Shown here piece after piece: positions 33,084-43,839 of a stretch of DNA of 64,000 bases (the stretch's first letter is position 1; the number at the start of each line of letters is the position of its first letter). The position numbers were made by a program, and so were the translations under genes. Under the pieces are notes generated by a model. That model did no database searches. It saw nothing but the letters and a program-made list of their open reading frames with translations, and had not been told where the DNA came from. Source of the stretch: Sulfitobacter sp. S223 (lineage in GTDB: Bacteria > Pseudomonadota > Alphaproteobacteria > Rhodobacterales > Rhodobacteraceae); contig NZ_CP083560.1 of NCBI RefSeq assembly GCF_025143825.1, positions 3,348,001 to 3,412,000 of the forward strand, in the 5' to 3' direction.

Positions 33084-34751
33084 CTACTGACCGGCCAGAA
33101 TCCAGCCAGCAGCCTTTTCGGCGATCATGATTGTAGGCGAATTGGTGTTGCCGCTGGTGATTTCCGGCATGACGGAGGCATCCACAACGCGCAGCCCCAA
33201 AACACCCTTCAGCCGCAAATATGGGTCCAAAACAGCTGTTTCATCATCGTCGCGCCCCATTTTCACGGTTCCAACAGGATGGAAAATGGTGCTGGCGATG
33301 TCCCCCGCAAGCCGCGTCAGTTCGTCGTCGGTCTGATATGCGACACCCGGCTTGAATTCTTCCGGCTCATACGGCTGCATCGCAGATTGGGCCATAATCT
33401 GGCGCACCTGACGCAGGCTGTCTGCAGCGACTTTGCGGTCGTCCGCTGTGTCCAGATAGTTCGGCGTGATCTTCGGCGCATCGCGGAAGTCCGCAGATGC
33501 AATCCGTACATACCCACGGCTGGTCGGGTTCAAGTTACAGACGCTGACTGTGATGGCCGGAAAATCGTGCAGATCGTCGCCAAAAGCCTCAAGGCTGAGG
33601 GGCTGCACGTGGTATTCCAGATTGGCATGTGTCCGGCTTGGATCAGAGCGTGTGAAAGCACCCAACTGGCTGGGTGACATGCTCATCGGGCCGGAGCGCT
33701 TCAGCAAGTACTCCAGACCGATCTTTGCCTTGCCCACCAGAGAGTTCGCCAGCATATTCATCGTGCTTGTGCCCTTGACCTTGAACACTGCGCGGATTTG
33801 CAAATGGTCTTGCAGGTTTTCACCAACAAAGGGCTGATCCATGACCACGTCGATGCCGTGTTCTTTCAACAAAGCTGCGGGTCCGATGCCGGAAAGTTGC
33901 AGGATCTGCGGGGAGTTCACGGCTCCTGCTGACAGCACAACTTCTTTCGCGGCGGTTACAGTGACGGGCATACCTTCACGGTGGACCTTGGCCCCCACAC
34001 AGCGGAGCTTGTCCCCGTCCTGCTTTTCGAATGTCAGTTTTTCCACCTGCGCTTCGGTCCAGATGGTCAGGTTCTCGCGCTTTTTAACAGGACGTAAAAA
34101 CGCCTTGGAGGTATTCCAACGCCAGCCGGAACGCTGGTTCACGTCAAAGTAACCGACACCGGCATTATCACCGCTGTTGAAGTCGTCGGTTCTCTGGATG
34201 CCGGTTTCTGTGGCCGCATCGGCGAAACTGTCCAACACATCCCAACGCAAACGCTGCTTTTCAATGCGCCATTCGCCGCCATGGCCGTGCATGTCCGAAA
34301 AGCGACTGTTGTCGCCTGTCACAGGATCGGCACCATCATCCAGTTTGTAGTGGTTCTCATGGGCCATAAAATCGGACAGGGAGTTTTCCCAGTTCCACGC
34401 CTCCTCACCGGACAGCTTAGCCCAGTTGTCATAATCGCGCGCCTGACCGCGCATGTAGATCATGCCGTTGATAGAGGAACAGCCGCCCAACGTCTTGCCG
34501 CGCGGGTACAAAAGGCTACGCCCGTTCAGGCCCTTGTCAGGTTCGGTTTTATACATCCAGTCGGCCCGCGGGTTGCCAATGCAGTAAAGGTAGCCGACGG
34601 GGATATGAAACCATGGATAGGTGTCCGGCTTACCTGCTTCCAGAAGAAGCACACGGTTTTCCGGATCAGCGCTCAGCCGGTTTGCCATCAGGCACCCCGC
34701 AGAGCCGCCGCCGATTACGATATAGTCAAACCTGTTTGCAGCTTCGGACAT
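33084..34751 (-). CDS. GMC-family FAD oxidoreductase (choline dehydrogenase / DddA-like)
   Basis: The 555-aa flavoenzyme oxidises an alcohol. The N-terminal FAD site is FDYIVIGGGSAGCLMANRL at residues 8-26, followed by LYPRGKTLGGCSSINGMIYMRG and a C-terminal HPVGTVKMG with the catalytic His and NTNSPTIMIAE. The choline dehydrogenase branch and the 3-hydroxypropionate dehydrogenase DddA are both in this family. The adjacent downstream gene was an MmsA/DddC-type dehydrogenase, which favours DddA-like chemistry. No betB, betC or betI is nearby. The start at 34751 has a GGGAGC site. A LysR gene is divergent. Confidence 0.85.
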   Translation of the reverse strand: MSEAANRFDYIVIGGGSAGCLMANRLSADPENRVLLLEAGKPDTYPWFHIPVGYLYCIGNPRADWMYKTEPDKGLNGRSLLYPRGKTLGGCSSINGMIYMRGQARDYDNWAKLSGEEAWNWENSLSDFMAHENHYKLDDGADPVTGDNSRFSDMHGHGGEWRIEKQRLRWDVLDSFADAATETGIQRTDDFNSGDNAGVGYFDVNQRSGWRWNTSKAFLRPVKKRENLTIWTEAQVEKLTFEKQDGDKLRCVGAKVHREGMPVTVTAAKEVVLSAGAVNSPQILQLSGIGPAALLKEHGIDVVMDQPFVGENLQDHLQIRAVFKVKGTSTMNMLANSLVGKAKIGLEYLLKRSGPMSMSPSQLGAFTRSDPSRTHANLEYHVQPLSLEAFGDDLHDFPAITVSVCNLNPTSRGYVRIASADFRDAPKITPNYLDTADDRKVAADSLRQVRQIMAQSAMQPYEPEEFKPGVAYQTDDELTRLAGDIASTIFHPVGTVKMGRDDDETAVLDPYLRLKGVLGLRVVDASVMPEITSGNTNSPTIMIAEKAAGWILAGQ

Positions 34752-34945
34752 TTTCGCTCCCATCCATCAGTCGTTACAGTTTAGATCACGCAAAGAGCGG
34801 GATGCCGAGCGGACAGTTCTGGTTGCGTGCAAAGCAAATCCTTCGGCAAAGTCTCCTGCCGGAACGCGAATTCCAGCGATCAGTGAGCGACAGCATCCCA
34901 AAAACCTAATGACAATTGCCACACAGCGATATTAGAAAATTTGAT

Positions 34946-35857
34946 ATGGACCGATTTTCAAACATTAACACCATCTTGGCGTTTGTGACCGTCGCCCGGG
35001 AAGGCAGCGTTTCACGCGCCGCAGAAGTGCTTAACCTTACGCAACCCGCGATCAGCCATCAGATAAAGCGGCTTGGTGAGGAAACGGGAATAGCGTTGTT
35101 CACGCGTACAGCGACCGGCTTACAAATCAGTCATGATGGGGCTGCGGTGCTGTCAAAGGCCGAACATATTCTGGAAGCAATGACCGATTTTCACCGCAGT
35201 GCCCGGCAACGCTCTGGTCGGGTCAGCGGCAAGCTCAAAATCGGGACGATCGTTGACCCGGAATTCATCCGGCTGGGCCGCTTGCTGGCCCGCCTGAGAA
35301 CAGAGCATCCGGACATCGAAACCGAACTGACGCATGGTGTCAGCGGAGATATTCTGGCCTGGTTGAAACGGGGCCGGGTTGATGCGGGCTTTTATTTGTG
35401 CGGACCTGACGATCTACAGCAGATGGGATCAGAAAGCGAAGATCCCGTACACGCCATCAAGCTTGCAGATTTCACCTACCGCGTCATCGGTCCGGTCGGA
35501 TGGCAACAGAAGATTGAAAACGCTGACTGGTCGTCGCTCGCGACACTCCCTTGGATTGGAACTCCCGAAACCTCTGTCCATCATCGCCTATTATCCAAAG
35601 TTTATGACGATGTGGACGACCGACTGGATGTAGTTGCATGTGTCGATGAAGAGGCTTCGATGTTAGAAATGGTTCGCTCCGGTATCGGGCTAAGCTTGTG
35701 CCGCGACTCCATTGCGCTGCATCAAAAGCAATCCTTTGGCCTTGCAGTGTGCGATGCTGTTTCGGTGCCTGCCTGCCTGTGCTTTGATACTTTGGATCGC
35801 CGAAAAGACAGCCCGATACTCACGGAATTGTTCAACCTTCTGAAAAGATCATGGTGA
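34946..35857 (+). CDS. LysR-family transcriptional regulator
   Basis: The 303-aa regulator has an N-terminal helix-turn-helix at residues 5-60 (TILAFVTVAREGSVSRAAEVL, LTQPAISHQIKRLGEETG, LFTRTATGLQIS) and a C-terminal periplasmic-binding-protein-like domain from about residue 90. The ATG at 34946 gives the usual N-terminus; an upstream TTG frame adds ten residues. It is divergent from the GMC gene, which suggests control of that operon by its substrate. No ribosome site is strong. Confidence 0.85.
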   Translation: MDRFSNINTILAFVTVAREGSVSRAAEVLNLTQPAISHQIKRLGEETGIALFTRTATGLQISHDGAAVLSKAEHILEAMTDFHRSARQRSGRVSGKLKIGTIVDPEFIRLGRLLARLRTEHPDIETELTHGVSGDILAWLKRGRVDAGFYLCGPDDLQQMGSESEDPVHAIKLADFTYRVIGPVGWQQKIENADWSSLATLPWIGTPETSVHHRLLSKVYDDVDDRLDVVACVDEEASMLEMVRSGIGLSLCRDSIALHQKQSFGLAVCDAVSVPACLCFDTLDRRKDSPILTELFNLLKRSW

Positions 35858-35955
35858 ACTTCAAGCGAAGTATCATCGGAAGACCCGTAAGGACCGCGCT
35901 GAACGCAGTCCTGCCGTCAGCGATAGGATTTATATCCTCGACCGAACCCCCAGCG

Positions 35956-36540
35956 TTATCTGTAGGGGTTCTTCGCCCCGCGGTCCTCGCTCAATGAGCC
36001 CTGCGACCGCTCCACGATCATAACGCTCGCATCCGCCAAATGCTCGCGATCTATCGCCTTATCGCCACGGGCAACACGCAATTTATGCGCTTCCAACATC
36101 ACTTCGGCGTGGCTGGAACCGCGCGGCGGGATGAAGGTATAGCAAGCCAGTTCAATCAGCAGACCAAGAGGATCTTTGAAGTAGATCGAATGCATAAATC
36201 CGCGGTCTTTGACACCCGAATTGCCGATGCCGCGGGCTTCAAGGCGCGCAATCGCCTGATCAAACATCGCGCGATCAAGCTCAAACGCGAGGTGGTGCAC
36301 GCAGCCAGCATCAGTTGGCGTGCGACTGTGAACAGGCTTGCGATCTTCGTTTGTAAAGATGGTGATCAAACGCCCGTCGCCGGGATCGAAATAAAGGTGC
36401 CCTTCGTCCGGATCATCCAGATTAGGCTGATCGAACAGGAACGGCATACCTAGCAGACCCTCCCAAAAGTCGATACTTGTCTGCCGGTCGGCGCCCATTA
36501 TGGTTATGTGATGTACACCAAGTGTTTGTATCTTCTTCAT
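35956..36540 (-). CDS. VOC-family metalloenzyme (glyoxalase/ring-cleaving dioxygenase fold)
   Basis: The 194-aa protein has a VOC fold with GVHHITIMG at residues 8-16 (metal His), DAGCVHHLAFELD near 78-90 (second His), and IYFKDPLGLLIELA near 118-131 (metal Glu). This matches the glyoxalase/catechol 2,3-dioxygenase superfamily; single-domain catabolic VOC enzymes act on small aldehydes or catechols. It is divergent from mreB, with a 12-bp palindrome in between. The substrate is not set by the sequence. Confidence 0.82.
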   Translation of the reverse strand: MKKIQTLGVHHITIMGADRQTSIDFWEGLLGMPFLFDQPNLDDPDEGHLYFDPGDGRLITIFTNEDRKPVHSRTPTDAGCVHHLAFELDRAMFDQAIARLEARGIGNSGVKDRGFMHSIYFKDPLGLLIELACYTFIPPRGSSHAEVMLEAHKLRVARGDKAIDREHLADASVMIVERSQGSLSEDRGAKNPYR

Positions 36541-36578
36541 TCTGTCACCTCTGCTATCTTATCCGCCAATATGACCCG

Positions 36579-36590
36579 CTGTCGCGACAG
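36579..36590. promoter_or_regulatory. 12-bp palindrome in the mreB/VOC divergent region
   Basis: CTGTCGCGACAG is a perfect dyad, embedded in a wider repeat with CCGCT at 36576-36580 and AGCGG at 36595-36599. It lies 39 bases before the VOC start and 131 bases before mreB. It is an operator candidate; chance or a leader hairpin is possible. Confidence 0.35.
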
Positions 36591-36636
36591 TTCAAGCGGC
36601 ACAAAGACGCCGAAACGTGGCGAACACCCCCTTTAA

Positions 36637-37767
<1,131 letters not shown>

Positions 37768-37796
37768 AGCAGGCCTGAGGAGGGCGTCACGCCGTC

Positions 37797-38711
37797 ATGG
37801 CCAGAGATCGATCACAGTCCAGTGACTATACCGGCCCGCTGCGCCGCCTATTGCTGGCGGTGCTTGTGTTGGTTTTGGGGGCTATCTTTTTGCTGTGGCG
37901 GATCGACAGCCCGCGCGTAGAACGCTTTCGCGCCCAAGTAACCGACAAGCTGGTGCCAAACCTTGATTGGGCCATGGCGCCGGTCACAGGCACGGTGAAC
38001 CTGCTACGTGATTTCCAAAGCTATCAGCGACTGACCGAACAAAACCAGGAACTGCGTTCGGAACTACGGCGGATGCAGACGTGGAAAGAAGCGGCCTTGC
38101 AGCTAGAGCAGGAGAACGCGCGCTTGCTTGATCTCAACAATGTTCGGCTTGATCCGCGCCTAACCTATGTGACCGGCGTTGTGATGGCCGATTCCGGATC
38201 GCCATTCCGGCAGTCGGTTCTGCTAAACGTAGGTGCCCGCGACGGATTGGTTGAAGGCTGGGCAACCATGGACGGCATTGGCCTTGTCGGCCGGATATCA
38301 GGTGTCGGAGAAAACACCGCTCGGGTCATCTTGTTGACCGATACGTCGAGCCGCATACCGGCAGTGATACAGCCTTCTGGTCAGCGCGCGATTATTGCAG
38401 GCGACAACTCTGCCGCGCCGCCGATTGATTTCCTTGAAAACCCCGATCTGGTGCGCCCCGGTGACCGCGTGATCAGCTCTGGTGACGGCGGCGTCTTTCC
38501 GGCAGGTCTGCTGATCGGACAGATCGCCGCTGACCCAAGCGGGCGGCTTCGCGTCCGGCTTGCTGCGGATTTTGAACGGTTGGAGTTCTTGCGCGTGCTT
38601 CGTCACCACGGCACGGACGCCGTGGTCAATTCGCCTTCGGTCATCGCAACTGCCCCACGCAACACCCCACTACCAGCGGCGGAAGGTGAACCGCCCGCTG
38701 CTACGGATTAA
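37797..38711 (+). CDS. mreC: Rod-shape-determining protein MreC
   Basis: The 304-aa inner-membrane protein has one membrane helix at about residues 16-36, a coiled coil near 75-105 (YQRLTEQNQELRSELRRM), and the beta-barrel periplasmic part with MADSGSPFRQSVLLNVGARDGL and VRPGDRVISSGDGGVFPAGL. MreC links MreB to PBP2 and MreD. The Pro-rich tail (about 280-304) is variable in this family. A GAGGAGG site is upstream. Confidence 0.93.
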   Translation: MARDRSQSSDYTGPLRRLLLAVLVLVLGAIFLLWRIDSPRVERFRAQVTDKLVPNLDWAMAPVTGTVNLLRDFQSYQRLTEQNQELRSELRRMQTWKEAALQLEQENARLLDLNNVRLDPRLTYVTGVVMADSGSPFRQSVLLNVGARDGLVEGWATMDGIGLVGRISGVGENTARVILLTDTSSRIPAVIQPSGQRAIIAGDNSAAPPIDFLENPDLVRPGDRVISSGDGGVFPAGLLIGQIAADPSGRLRVRLAADFERLEFLRVLRHHGTDAVVNSPSVIATAPRNTPLPAAEGEPPAATD

Positions 38712-38716
38712 CGGCC

Positions 38717-39349
38717 ATGGACGATCTCTCTACCGCCCGTCTCTGGCTGATGCGCAGTGCCTTTGTTGCCTTGGCTCTGCTCTTGCTGTTTTTTCACCTA
38801 CTGCCAATTGATACGCAGCCAGTGAGCCTGTTTTCGCCCGAATTATTTCCGCCACTTGAAACGATCGATCCCGCAGAAGCACGCTTGCGTGCGCTTCTGG
38901 ATCAGGGAACAGATCGCGTTTGGGTCGGCCCCGATCTGTTGATCGCCTTTGCCTTTGCCTGGTCACTGCGGCGGCCTGACTATGTACCGGCATTGCTGTT
39001 GGCAGCGCTGTTCTTGCTGAATGACCTGCTGCTACAGCGCCCACCGGGTTTGTGGGCCTTGCTGGCGCTGCTGGCCTGCAACAATCTGAGCAACCGCAGC
39101 AAATCGCTGCGTGACGCGACCTTCGGGGCGGAATGGATCGCGGTTTCGTTATTGCTGATCGGCATTTTGCTGATGAACCGGATTGTGCTATCTGTTCTTC
39201 TGGTCCAGCCACCCCAGCTTAGGCTGAGCATGATAGAACTGGGCATGACGATACTGTTCTATCCGGCAGTCGTGTTTGTCACCCGCACATTAATGGGTGT
39301 CCGACGTGCCGCCCCCGGCGAACTCGATTCGCTGGGCGGTCGCGGGTAG
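38717..39349 (+). CDS. mreD: Rod-shape-determining protein MreD-like
   Basis: The 210-aa membrane protein has about five or six helices, beginning near residues 10-30 (MRSAFVALALLLLFFHLLPI) and ending near 172-192. Sequence identity in MreD proteins is low, so the assignment rests on position between mreC and mrdA, length and topology. MreD works with MreC to activate PBP2 during elongation. The mreC gap is only 5 bases. Confidence 0.85.
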   Translation: MDDLSTARLWLMRSAFVALALLLLFFHLLPIDTQPVSLFSPELFPPLETIDPAEARLRALLDQGTDRVWVGPDLLIAFAFAWSLRRPDYVPALLLAALFLLNDLLLQRPPGLWALLALLACNNLSNRSKSLRDATFGAEWIAVSLLLIGILLMNRIVLSVLLVQPPQLRLSMIELGMTILFYPAVVFVTRTLMGVRRAAPGELDSLGGRG

Positions 39350-39370
39350 AATGATAATGGGGCAGAATGC

Positions 39371-41296
39371 ATGAGACGCAGCAGAGCCGAAACAGACGCA
39401 AGCCACACGAAGCTTAGCCGCCGCGCCGCGTTGCTGGGCGGGGCACAGCTGTTGTTCATGGGCGGGCTGGCGGCGCGGATGCGGTATCTGCAAGTAGATC
39501 AGGCCGACCAGTTTCGTCTTCTCGCCGAAGAGAACCGCATTAATATTCGCCTGATCCCACCGGTTCGCGGTGAAATCTTTGACCGCAACGGTATGCAGCT
39601 GGCCAAAAACGTGCCCAGTTATCGGATTGTCATGGTGCGCGAAGATGCAGGCGATTACCGCTCTGTGATGCAGCGGGTTGCCGATCTGATAAATCTGTCG
39701 CCTGAGCAGACCGACAGGGCGCTTGAAGAACTATCGGATAATTCCGCCCCCTTCCTGCCCGTCACAATTGCCGAAAACGTCAGCTGGGATGCCGTCAGCG
39801 CGGTTTCAGTGAATGCCCCTGCCCTGCCCGGTGTGTCACCAGAGGTGGGCAGTACCCGCGTTTATCCGCGCGGCTCTGATTTTGCTCATGTGGTGGGGCG
39901 CGTGGGAAGCGTCAGCCCGAAAGATCTCGAAGCGCTGGAAAACCCCGATGCGGTGCTGCGCATCCCGCGGTTCCAGATCGGAAAAATCAATGTCGAAGCG
40001 CGCGAAGAATCGCTGCTGCGCGGGGTGGCCGGCACCCGTCAGGTTGAGGTCAACGCGACAGGCCGCGTCATGCGCGAGCTTGAGCGCCGCGAAGGTCAAT
40101 CCGGCGCGGATCTGCAACTGACAATCGACGCAAAACTGCAAAATTATGTACAAGCCCGCCTGAGCGGCGAAAGCGCTGCTGTTGTTATTCTGGATTGCGA
40201 GAAAGGTGACATCGTCGCCAATTGCTCTGCCCCGTCCTACGATCCCAACCTGTTCATTGGCGGCATCTTGTCAAAAGACTATGATCCCCTGCTCAACGAC
40301 ATTTACCGCCCCTTGGTGAACAAGACTGTTCAGGGCGCGTATCCCCCCGGTTCGACCTTCAAGATGATGACCGCTATGGCCGCGATCGAGGCTGGCATTA
40401 TCGGACCGGACGAGACTGTCTATTGCCCTGGCCATCTTGAGGTCGGCGGGCGCCGCTTCCACTGCTGGAAACGCGCAGGCCACGGTTGGGTTGATCTGGA
40501 AACATCGCTTAAATCGTCCTGCGATGTCTATTACTACGATCTGGCGCTGAAGGTCGGGATCGAGAAGATTTCAGCCATGTCCAATCGCTTTGGTTTAGGC
40601 ATCAAGCACGATCTGGCGCTTAGTTCTGTAAACTCCGGCCTGACGCCGACGAAAGACTGGAAACTGCGCCAACGTGGTGAAGACTGGGTCATCGGCGATA
40701 CCGTCAATGCCTCGATTGGTCAGGGCTTTATGCTCGCTTCACCGATGCAACTGGCCATCATGACGGCGCGGCTTGCCACGGGGCGCGAGGTGACGCCACG
40801 GCTGATCAAATCGGTCAACGGGATCGAGCAGCCAGTCAAAGGCAACGGCCCCTTGGATATGAAAGACAGCAACCTACGCAAGATGCGCAAATCCATGTAT
40901 TCGGTGGTTAACGACCGACGTGGCACGGCATATCGCAGCCGTATCATCGCCGATGGCATGCGCATGGCTGGCAAAACGGGCACAAGTCAGGTGCGCTCTG
41001 CTGTGGTCAACAATAGTGAAGTCCCATGGGAGCAGCGTGACCATGCGCTCTTTGTTGCCTTCGCCCCCTATGACGCGCCCAAATATGCCTGCGCCGTGCT
41101 GGTTGAGCATGGCGGCGGCGGATCTTCTGCGGCGGCGCCGATTGCGCGCGATGTGATGTTGCAGGCCCTCTATGAGGGCGAGCCCCCGCTTGAGGCTTAT
41201 CCGACAGCAGATCGGGCACGTATCAAGACCCAGCAGCGCGAACTGAGGGATGTGCAGCCCGATGCCCGCATCAAAAAGGGCAAGGATCAAGCATGA
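39371..41296 (+). CDS. mrdA: Penicillin-binding protein 2 (MrdA)
   Basis: The 641-aa transpeptidase cross-links peptidoglycan for elongation. A membrane helix lies near residues 16-38. The pedestal domain follows with PPVRGEIFDRNG. The transpeptidase active sites are the SxxK in PPGSTFKMM near residue 328, the SxN-type motif in SSCDVYYYD, and KTGTSQV near 535. The C-terminus is charged. Its stop overlaps the rodA start (ATGA). Length matches PBP2. Confidence 0.96.
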   Translation: MRRSRAETDASHTKLSRRAALLGGAQLLFMGGLAARMRYLQVDQADQFRLLAEENRINIRLIPPVRGEIFDRNGMQLAKNVPSYRIVMVREDAGDYRSVMQRVADLINLSPEQTDRALEELSDNSAPFLPVTIAENVSWDAVSAVSVNAPALPGVSPEVGSTRVYPRGSDFAHVVGRVGSVSPKDLEALENPDAVLRIPRFQIGKINVEAREESLLRGVAGTRQVEVNATGRVMRELERREGQSGADLQLTIDAKLQNYVQARLSGESAAVVILDCEKGDIVANCSAPSYDPNLFIGGILSKDYDPLLNDIYRPLVNKTVQGAYPPGSTFKMMTAMAAIEAGIIGPDETVYCPGHLEVGGRRFHCWKRAGHGWVDLETSLKSSCDVYYYDLALKVGIEKISAMSNRFGLGIKHDLALSSVNSGLTPTKDWKLRQRGEDWVIGDTVNASIGQGFMLASPMQLAIMTARLATGREVTPRLIKSVNGIEQPVKGNGPLDMKDSNLRKMRKSMYSVVNDRRGTAYRSRIIADGMRMAGKTGTSQVRSAVVNNSEVPWEQRDHALFVAFAPYDAPKYACAVLVEHGGGGSSAAAPIARDVMLQALYEGEPPLEAYPTADRARIKTQQRELRDVQPDARIKKGKDQA

Positions 41297-42432
41297 GTTA
41301 TCTTGAGTATACGGTAAAGTCTGTCCCGACTGGCCTGCGCAAGGTTCTGTTCCTTAACTGGCCGTTGATCCTGTTGCTGACTGCGGTGGCAGGTGCCGGT
41401 TTTCTAATGCTCTATTCGGTAGCCGGAGGCAGCTACAGCCCTTGGGCGGAACCGCAGATGAAGCGTTTTTCCCTTGGCTTGGCCTTGATGATTGCTGTGG
41501 GGTTGGTCCCGATCTGGATGTGGCGCAACCTTGCCGGTGTTGCCTACGGGGTATCGGTGATCTTATTGATCGGGGTCGAATTATTCGGCGAAGTGGGGAT
41601 GGGCGCACAGCGCTGGATTGATCTTGGCTTCTTTCGCCTGCAGCCCTCCGAGATGATGAAAATCACCTTGGTCATGTTTCTAGCCGCCTATTACGATTGG
41701 CTACCGCCCAAGAAAATCTCGCGTCCGCTTTGGGTCTTATTGCCAGTGCTGATTATTATCGTTCCGACCTTTCTGGTTGTGAAACAGCCCGACCTCGGCA
41801 CCGCGATTCTGCTGCTGACTGCGGGGGGTGGGCTCATGTTTCTGGCCGGCGTGCATTGGGCCTACTTCGCGACCGTGATTGCCGCCGGCGTTGCCCTGAT
41901 TGCCGCGGTATTCCAGTCGCGTGGCACCGAATGGCAACTGATCGAGAACTACCAGTTCCGGCGAATTGATACCTTTCTTGATCCCGGATCGGACCCGCTG
42001 AACACCGGATACCACATTGCGCAATCCAAGATTGCTCTTGGTTCCGGTGGCTGGACCGGCCGTGGGTTCATGCAGGGCACGCAATCACGGTTGAACTTCC
42101 TGCCGGAAAAACACACTGACTTTATCTTCACGACACTGGCCGAAGAATTCGGATTTGTTGGCGGGATATCCCTGCTTGTTCTTTATGGTCTGATCATCGT
42201 GTTTTGCGTTGCATCTGCGATCATGAACAAAGATCGCTTCGCCTCTTTGCTGACCTTGGGCATTGCGCTGAACTTCTTTTTGTTCTTCGCCGTCAACATG
42301 TCGATGGTGATGGGCATGGCCCCCGTCGTGGGTGTGCCGTTGCCGCTGGTAAGCTATGGTGGATCAGCCATGCTTGTGCTGATGCTGGCGTTTGGTCTGG
42401 TGCAATCAGCCCACGTGCATAGACCGCGCTGA
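41293..42432 (+). CDS. rodA: Peptidoglycan glycosyltransferase RodA (SEDS family)
   Basis: The 379-aa membrane protein has about ten helices and SEDS landmarks: GMGAQRWIDLGFFRLQPSE near 97-115, VKQPDLGTAILLL, FLPEKHTDFIFTTLAEEFGF and the end VPLPLVSYGGSAMLV. RodA polymerises glycan strands as a partner of PBP2, and the gene follows mrdA by a 4-base overlap. Confidence 0.95.
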   Translation: MSYLEYTVKSVPTGLRKVLFLNWPLILLLTAVAGAGFLMLYSVAGGSYSPWAEPQMKRFSLGLALMIAVGLVPIWMWRNLAGVAYGVSVILLIGVELFGEVGMGAQRWIDLGFFRLQPSEMMKITLVMFLAAYYDWLPPKKISRPLWVLLPVLIIIVPTFLVVKQPDLGTAILLLTAGGGLMFLAGVHWAYFATVIAAGVALIAAVFQSRGTEWQLIENYQFRRIDTFLDPGSDPLNTGYHIAQSKIALGSGGWTGRGFMQGTQSRLNFLPEKHTDFIFTTLAEEFGFVGGISLLVLYGLIIVFCVASAIMNKDRFASLLTLGIALNFFLFFAVNMSMVMGMAPVVGVPLPLVSYGGSAMLVLMLAFGLVQSAHVHRPR

Positions 42433-42502
42433 GGCGGGTCTTTGCATGTTTGCCATGCTGGGGTATCTGTGGGCGAAACACGTCAGATAAGGCTGCTTGC
42501 TC

Positions 42503-42913
42503 ATGTCAATTTTTCACTTTGCTTTCAACGTCGTCGACCTTGACCAGACCCGCGCATTTTACGGTGACTTGCTCGGCTGTGCAGAGGGGCGTAGCACAGA
42601 TACTTGGGTAGATTTCGATTTCTTCGGACATCAACTTTCGTGCCATTTGGGCACTCCGTTTTCCGTGGCCGCCACCGGACTGGTAGGCGATCATAAAGTA
42701 CCGATGCCGCATTTCGGCGTTGTGCTTGAATTCGCGGACTGGCGCGCATTGGCAGACAGGCTCTTGTCCGAAGGCATTGATTTTGTGCTTGAGCCGCAGA
42801 CCCGCTTTCCCGGTGAGCCCGGAGAACAATCGACAATGTTCTTTATGGATCCGTCAGGCAACCCGATCGAAGTCAAAGGGCTTGCCGATATGAAGGGAGC
42901 GTTTGCGAAATGA
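42503..42913 (+). CDS. VOC-family protein
   Basis: The 136-aa protein of single-domain VOC type starts MSIFHFAFNVVDLDQTRAFYGDLLGC, has HFGVVLEFADWRALADRLL and ends with FFMDPSGNPIEVKGLAD with the metal-binding Glu. It probably acts on a small carbonyl compound or confers resistance. The next gene, ghrA, overlaps by four bases (ATGA), which links both to oxo-acid or aldehyde metabolism. The TTG at 42497 is a weaker start. Confidence 0.82.
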   Translation: MSIFHFAFNVVDLDQTRAFYGDLLGCAEGRSTDTWVDFDFFGHQLSCHLGTPFSVAATGLVGDHKVPMPHFGVVLEFADWRALADRLLSEGIDFVLEPQTRFPGEPGEQSTMFFMDPSGNPIEVKGLADMKGAFAK

Positions 42914-43839
42914 TCAATGTTCTTTTTGCCGCCCGTTCCGAACGTTGGGAAACCTATGAACCCGCCCTGCGCAGCGCCCTGAAAGCCGCCGGGATCGACG
43001 CATATCTGGCGCAGGACATCCCACCTGCCGAGGTGGATTACATCATCTACGCACCCAACAGCGATCTTCAGGATTTCACCCCATATACGCGCGCCAAGGC
43101 GGTCTTGAACCTATGGGCCGGTGTGGAGAAAATAACGGGCAACGCAACACTACACATCCCGCTTGCCCGAATGGTCGATCCCGGCCTGACAAAGGGGATG
43201 GTGGAATGGGTAACTGGCCACGTCATGCGGTATCATTTGGGGATGGACGCGCATATCGTGAACCCATCTCACGAATGGAGCACAAAAGCCCCACCGCTGG
43301 CGCAAGAACGTGAAGTGGTGATATTTGGTCTGGGCGCGCTTGGCACAGCCTGTGCCGCCGCACTTCTTGGTCTTGGCTTTCGTGTAACCGGATGGTCGCG
43401 CAGCCCCAAATCCGTAGAAGGCGTTACCTGTCTGCATGGCGAGGAGGGTTTTGCCGAAGCACTCAGCCGTGCAGATATTGCTGTCACTCTGCTGCCTGAC
43501 ACCCCTGCGACAACCGACATCTTCAATGCCGAAACGCTGGCCCTGATGCCCCGTGGCGCATTCATCATCAATCCGGGCCGCGGCCCGCTGATTGATGACG
43601 CAGCCCTCATAGACGCCCTCGACAGCGGGCAGATCGCGCACGCAACGCTTGATGTCTTCCGGATTGAACCTTTGCCGCAGGAGCATCCCTTTTGGGCGCA
43701 CCCCCATGTCACGGTTACCCCTCACATTGCCGCTGAAACCCGCGCCAGCACGGCAAGCGGCGCGATCGTCGAGAACATCCGCCGTGGTGAAGCAGGCGAA
43801 GCCTATCTGAACCTCGTCGATCGCGCGCTAGGCTATTAA
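42910..43839 (+). CDS. ghrA: Glyoxylate/hydroxypyruvate reductase A (2-hydroxyacid dehydrogenase)
   Basis: The 309-aa NAD(P)H enzyme reduces glyoxylate or hydroxypyruvate. The Rossmann signature is VIFGLGALGTACAAALLGLGF near 135-155, with the catalytic Arg in NPGRGPLID near 222-230, the Glu in LDVFRIEPLP and the His in VTPHIAAET. The short form (about 310 aa) fits GhrA rather than GhrB. It ends with a four-base convergent overlap with the M3 peptidase gene. Confidence 0.88.
   Translation: MINVLFAARSERWETYEPALRSALKAAGIDAYLAQDIPPAEVDYIIYAPNSDLQDFTPYTRAKAVLNLWAGVEKITGNATLHIPLARMVDPGLTKGMVEWVTGHVMRYHLGMDAHIVNPSHEWSTKAPPLAQEREVVIFGLGALGTACAAALLGLGFRVTGWSRSPKSVEGVTCLHGEEGFAEALSRADIAVTLLPDTPATTDIFNAETLALMPRGAFIINPGRGPLIDDAALIDALDSGQIAHATLDVFRIEPLPQEHPFWAHPHVTVTPHIAAETRASTASGAIVENIRRGEAGEAYLNLVDRALGY

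Noticed and set aside
33084..34751. Calling the GMC gene betA outright
   Set aside because: No betaine operon partner is present, and the neighbour is a decayed semialdehyde dehydrogenase; GMC motifs alone do not prove choline as substrate.
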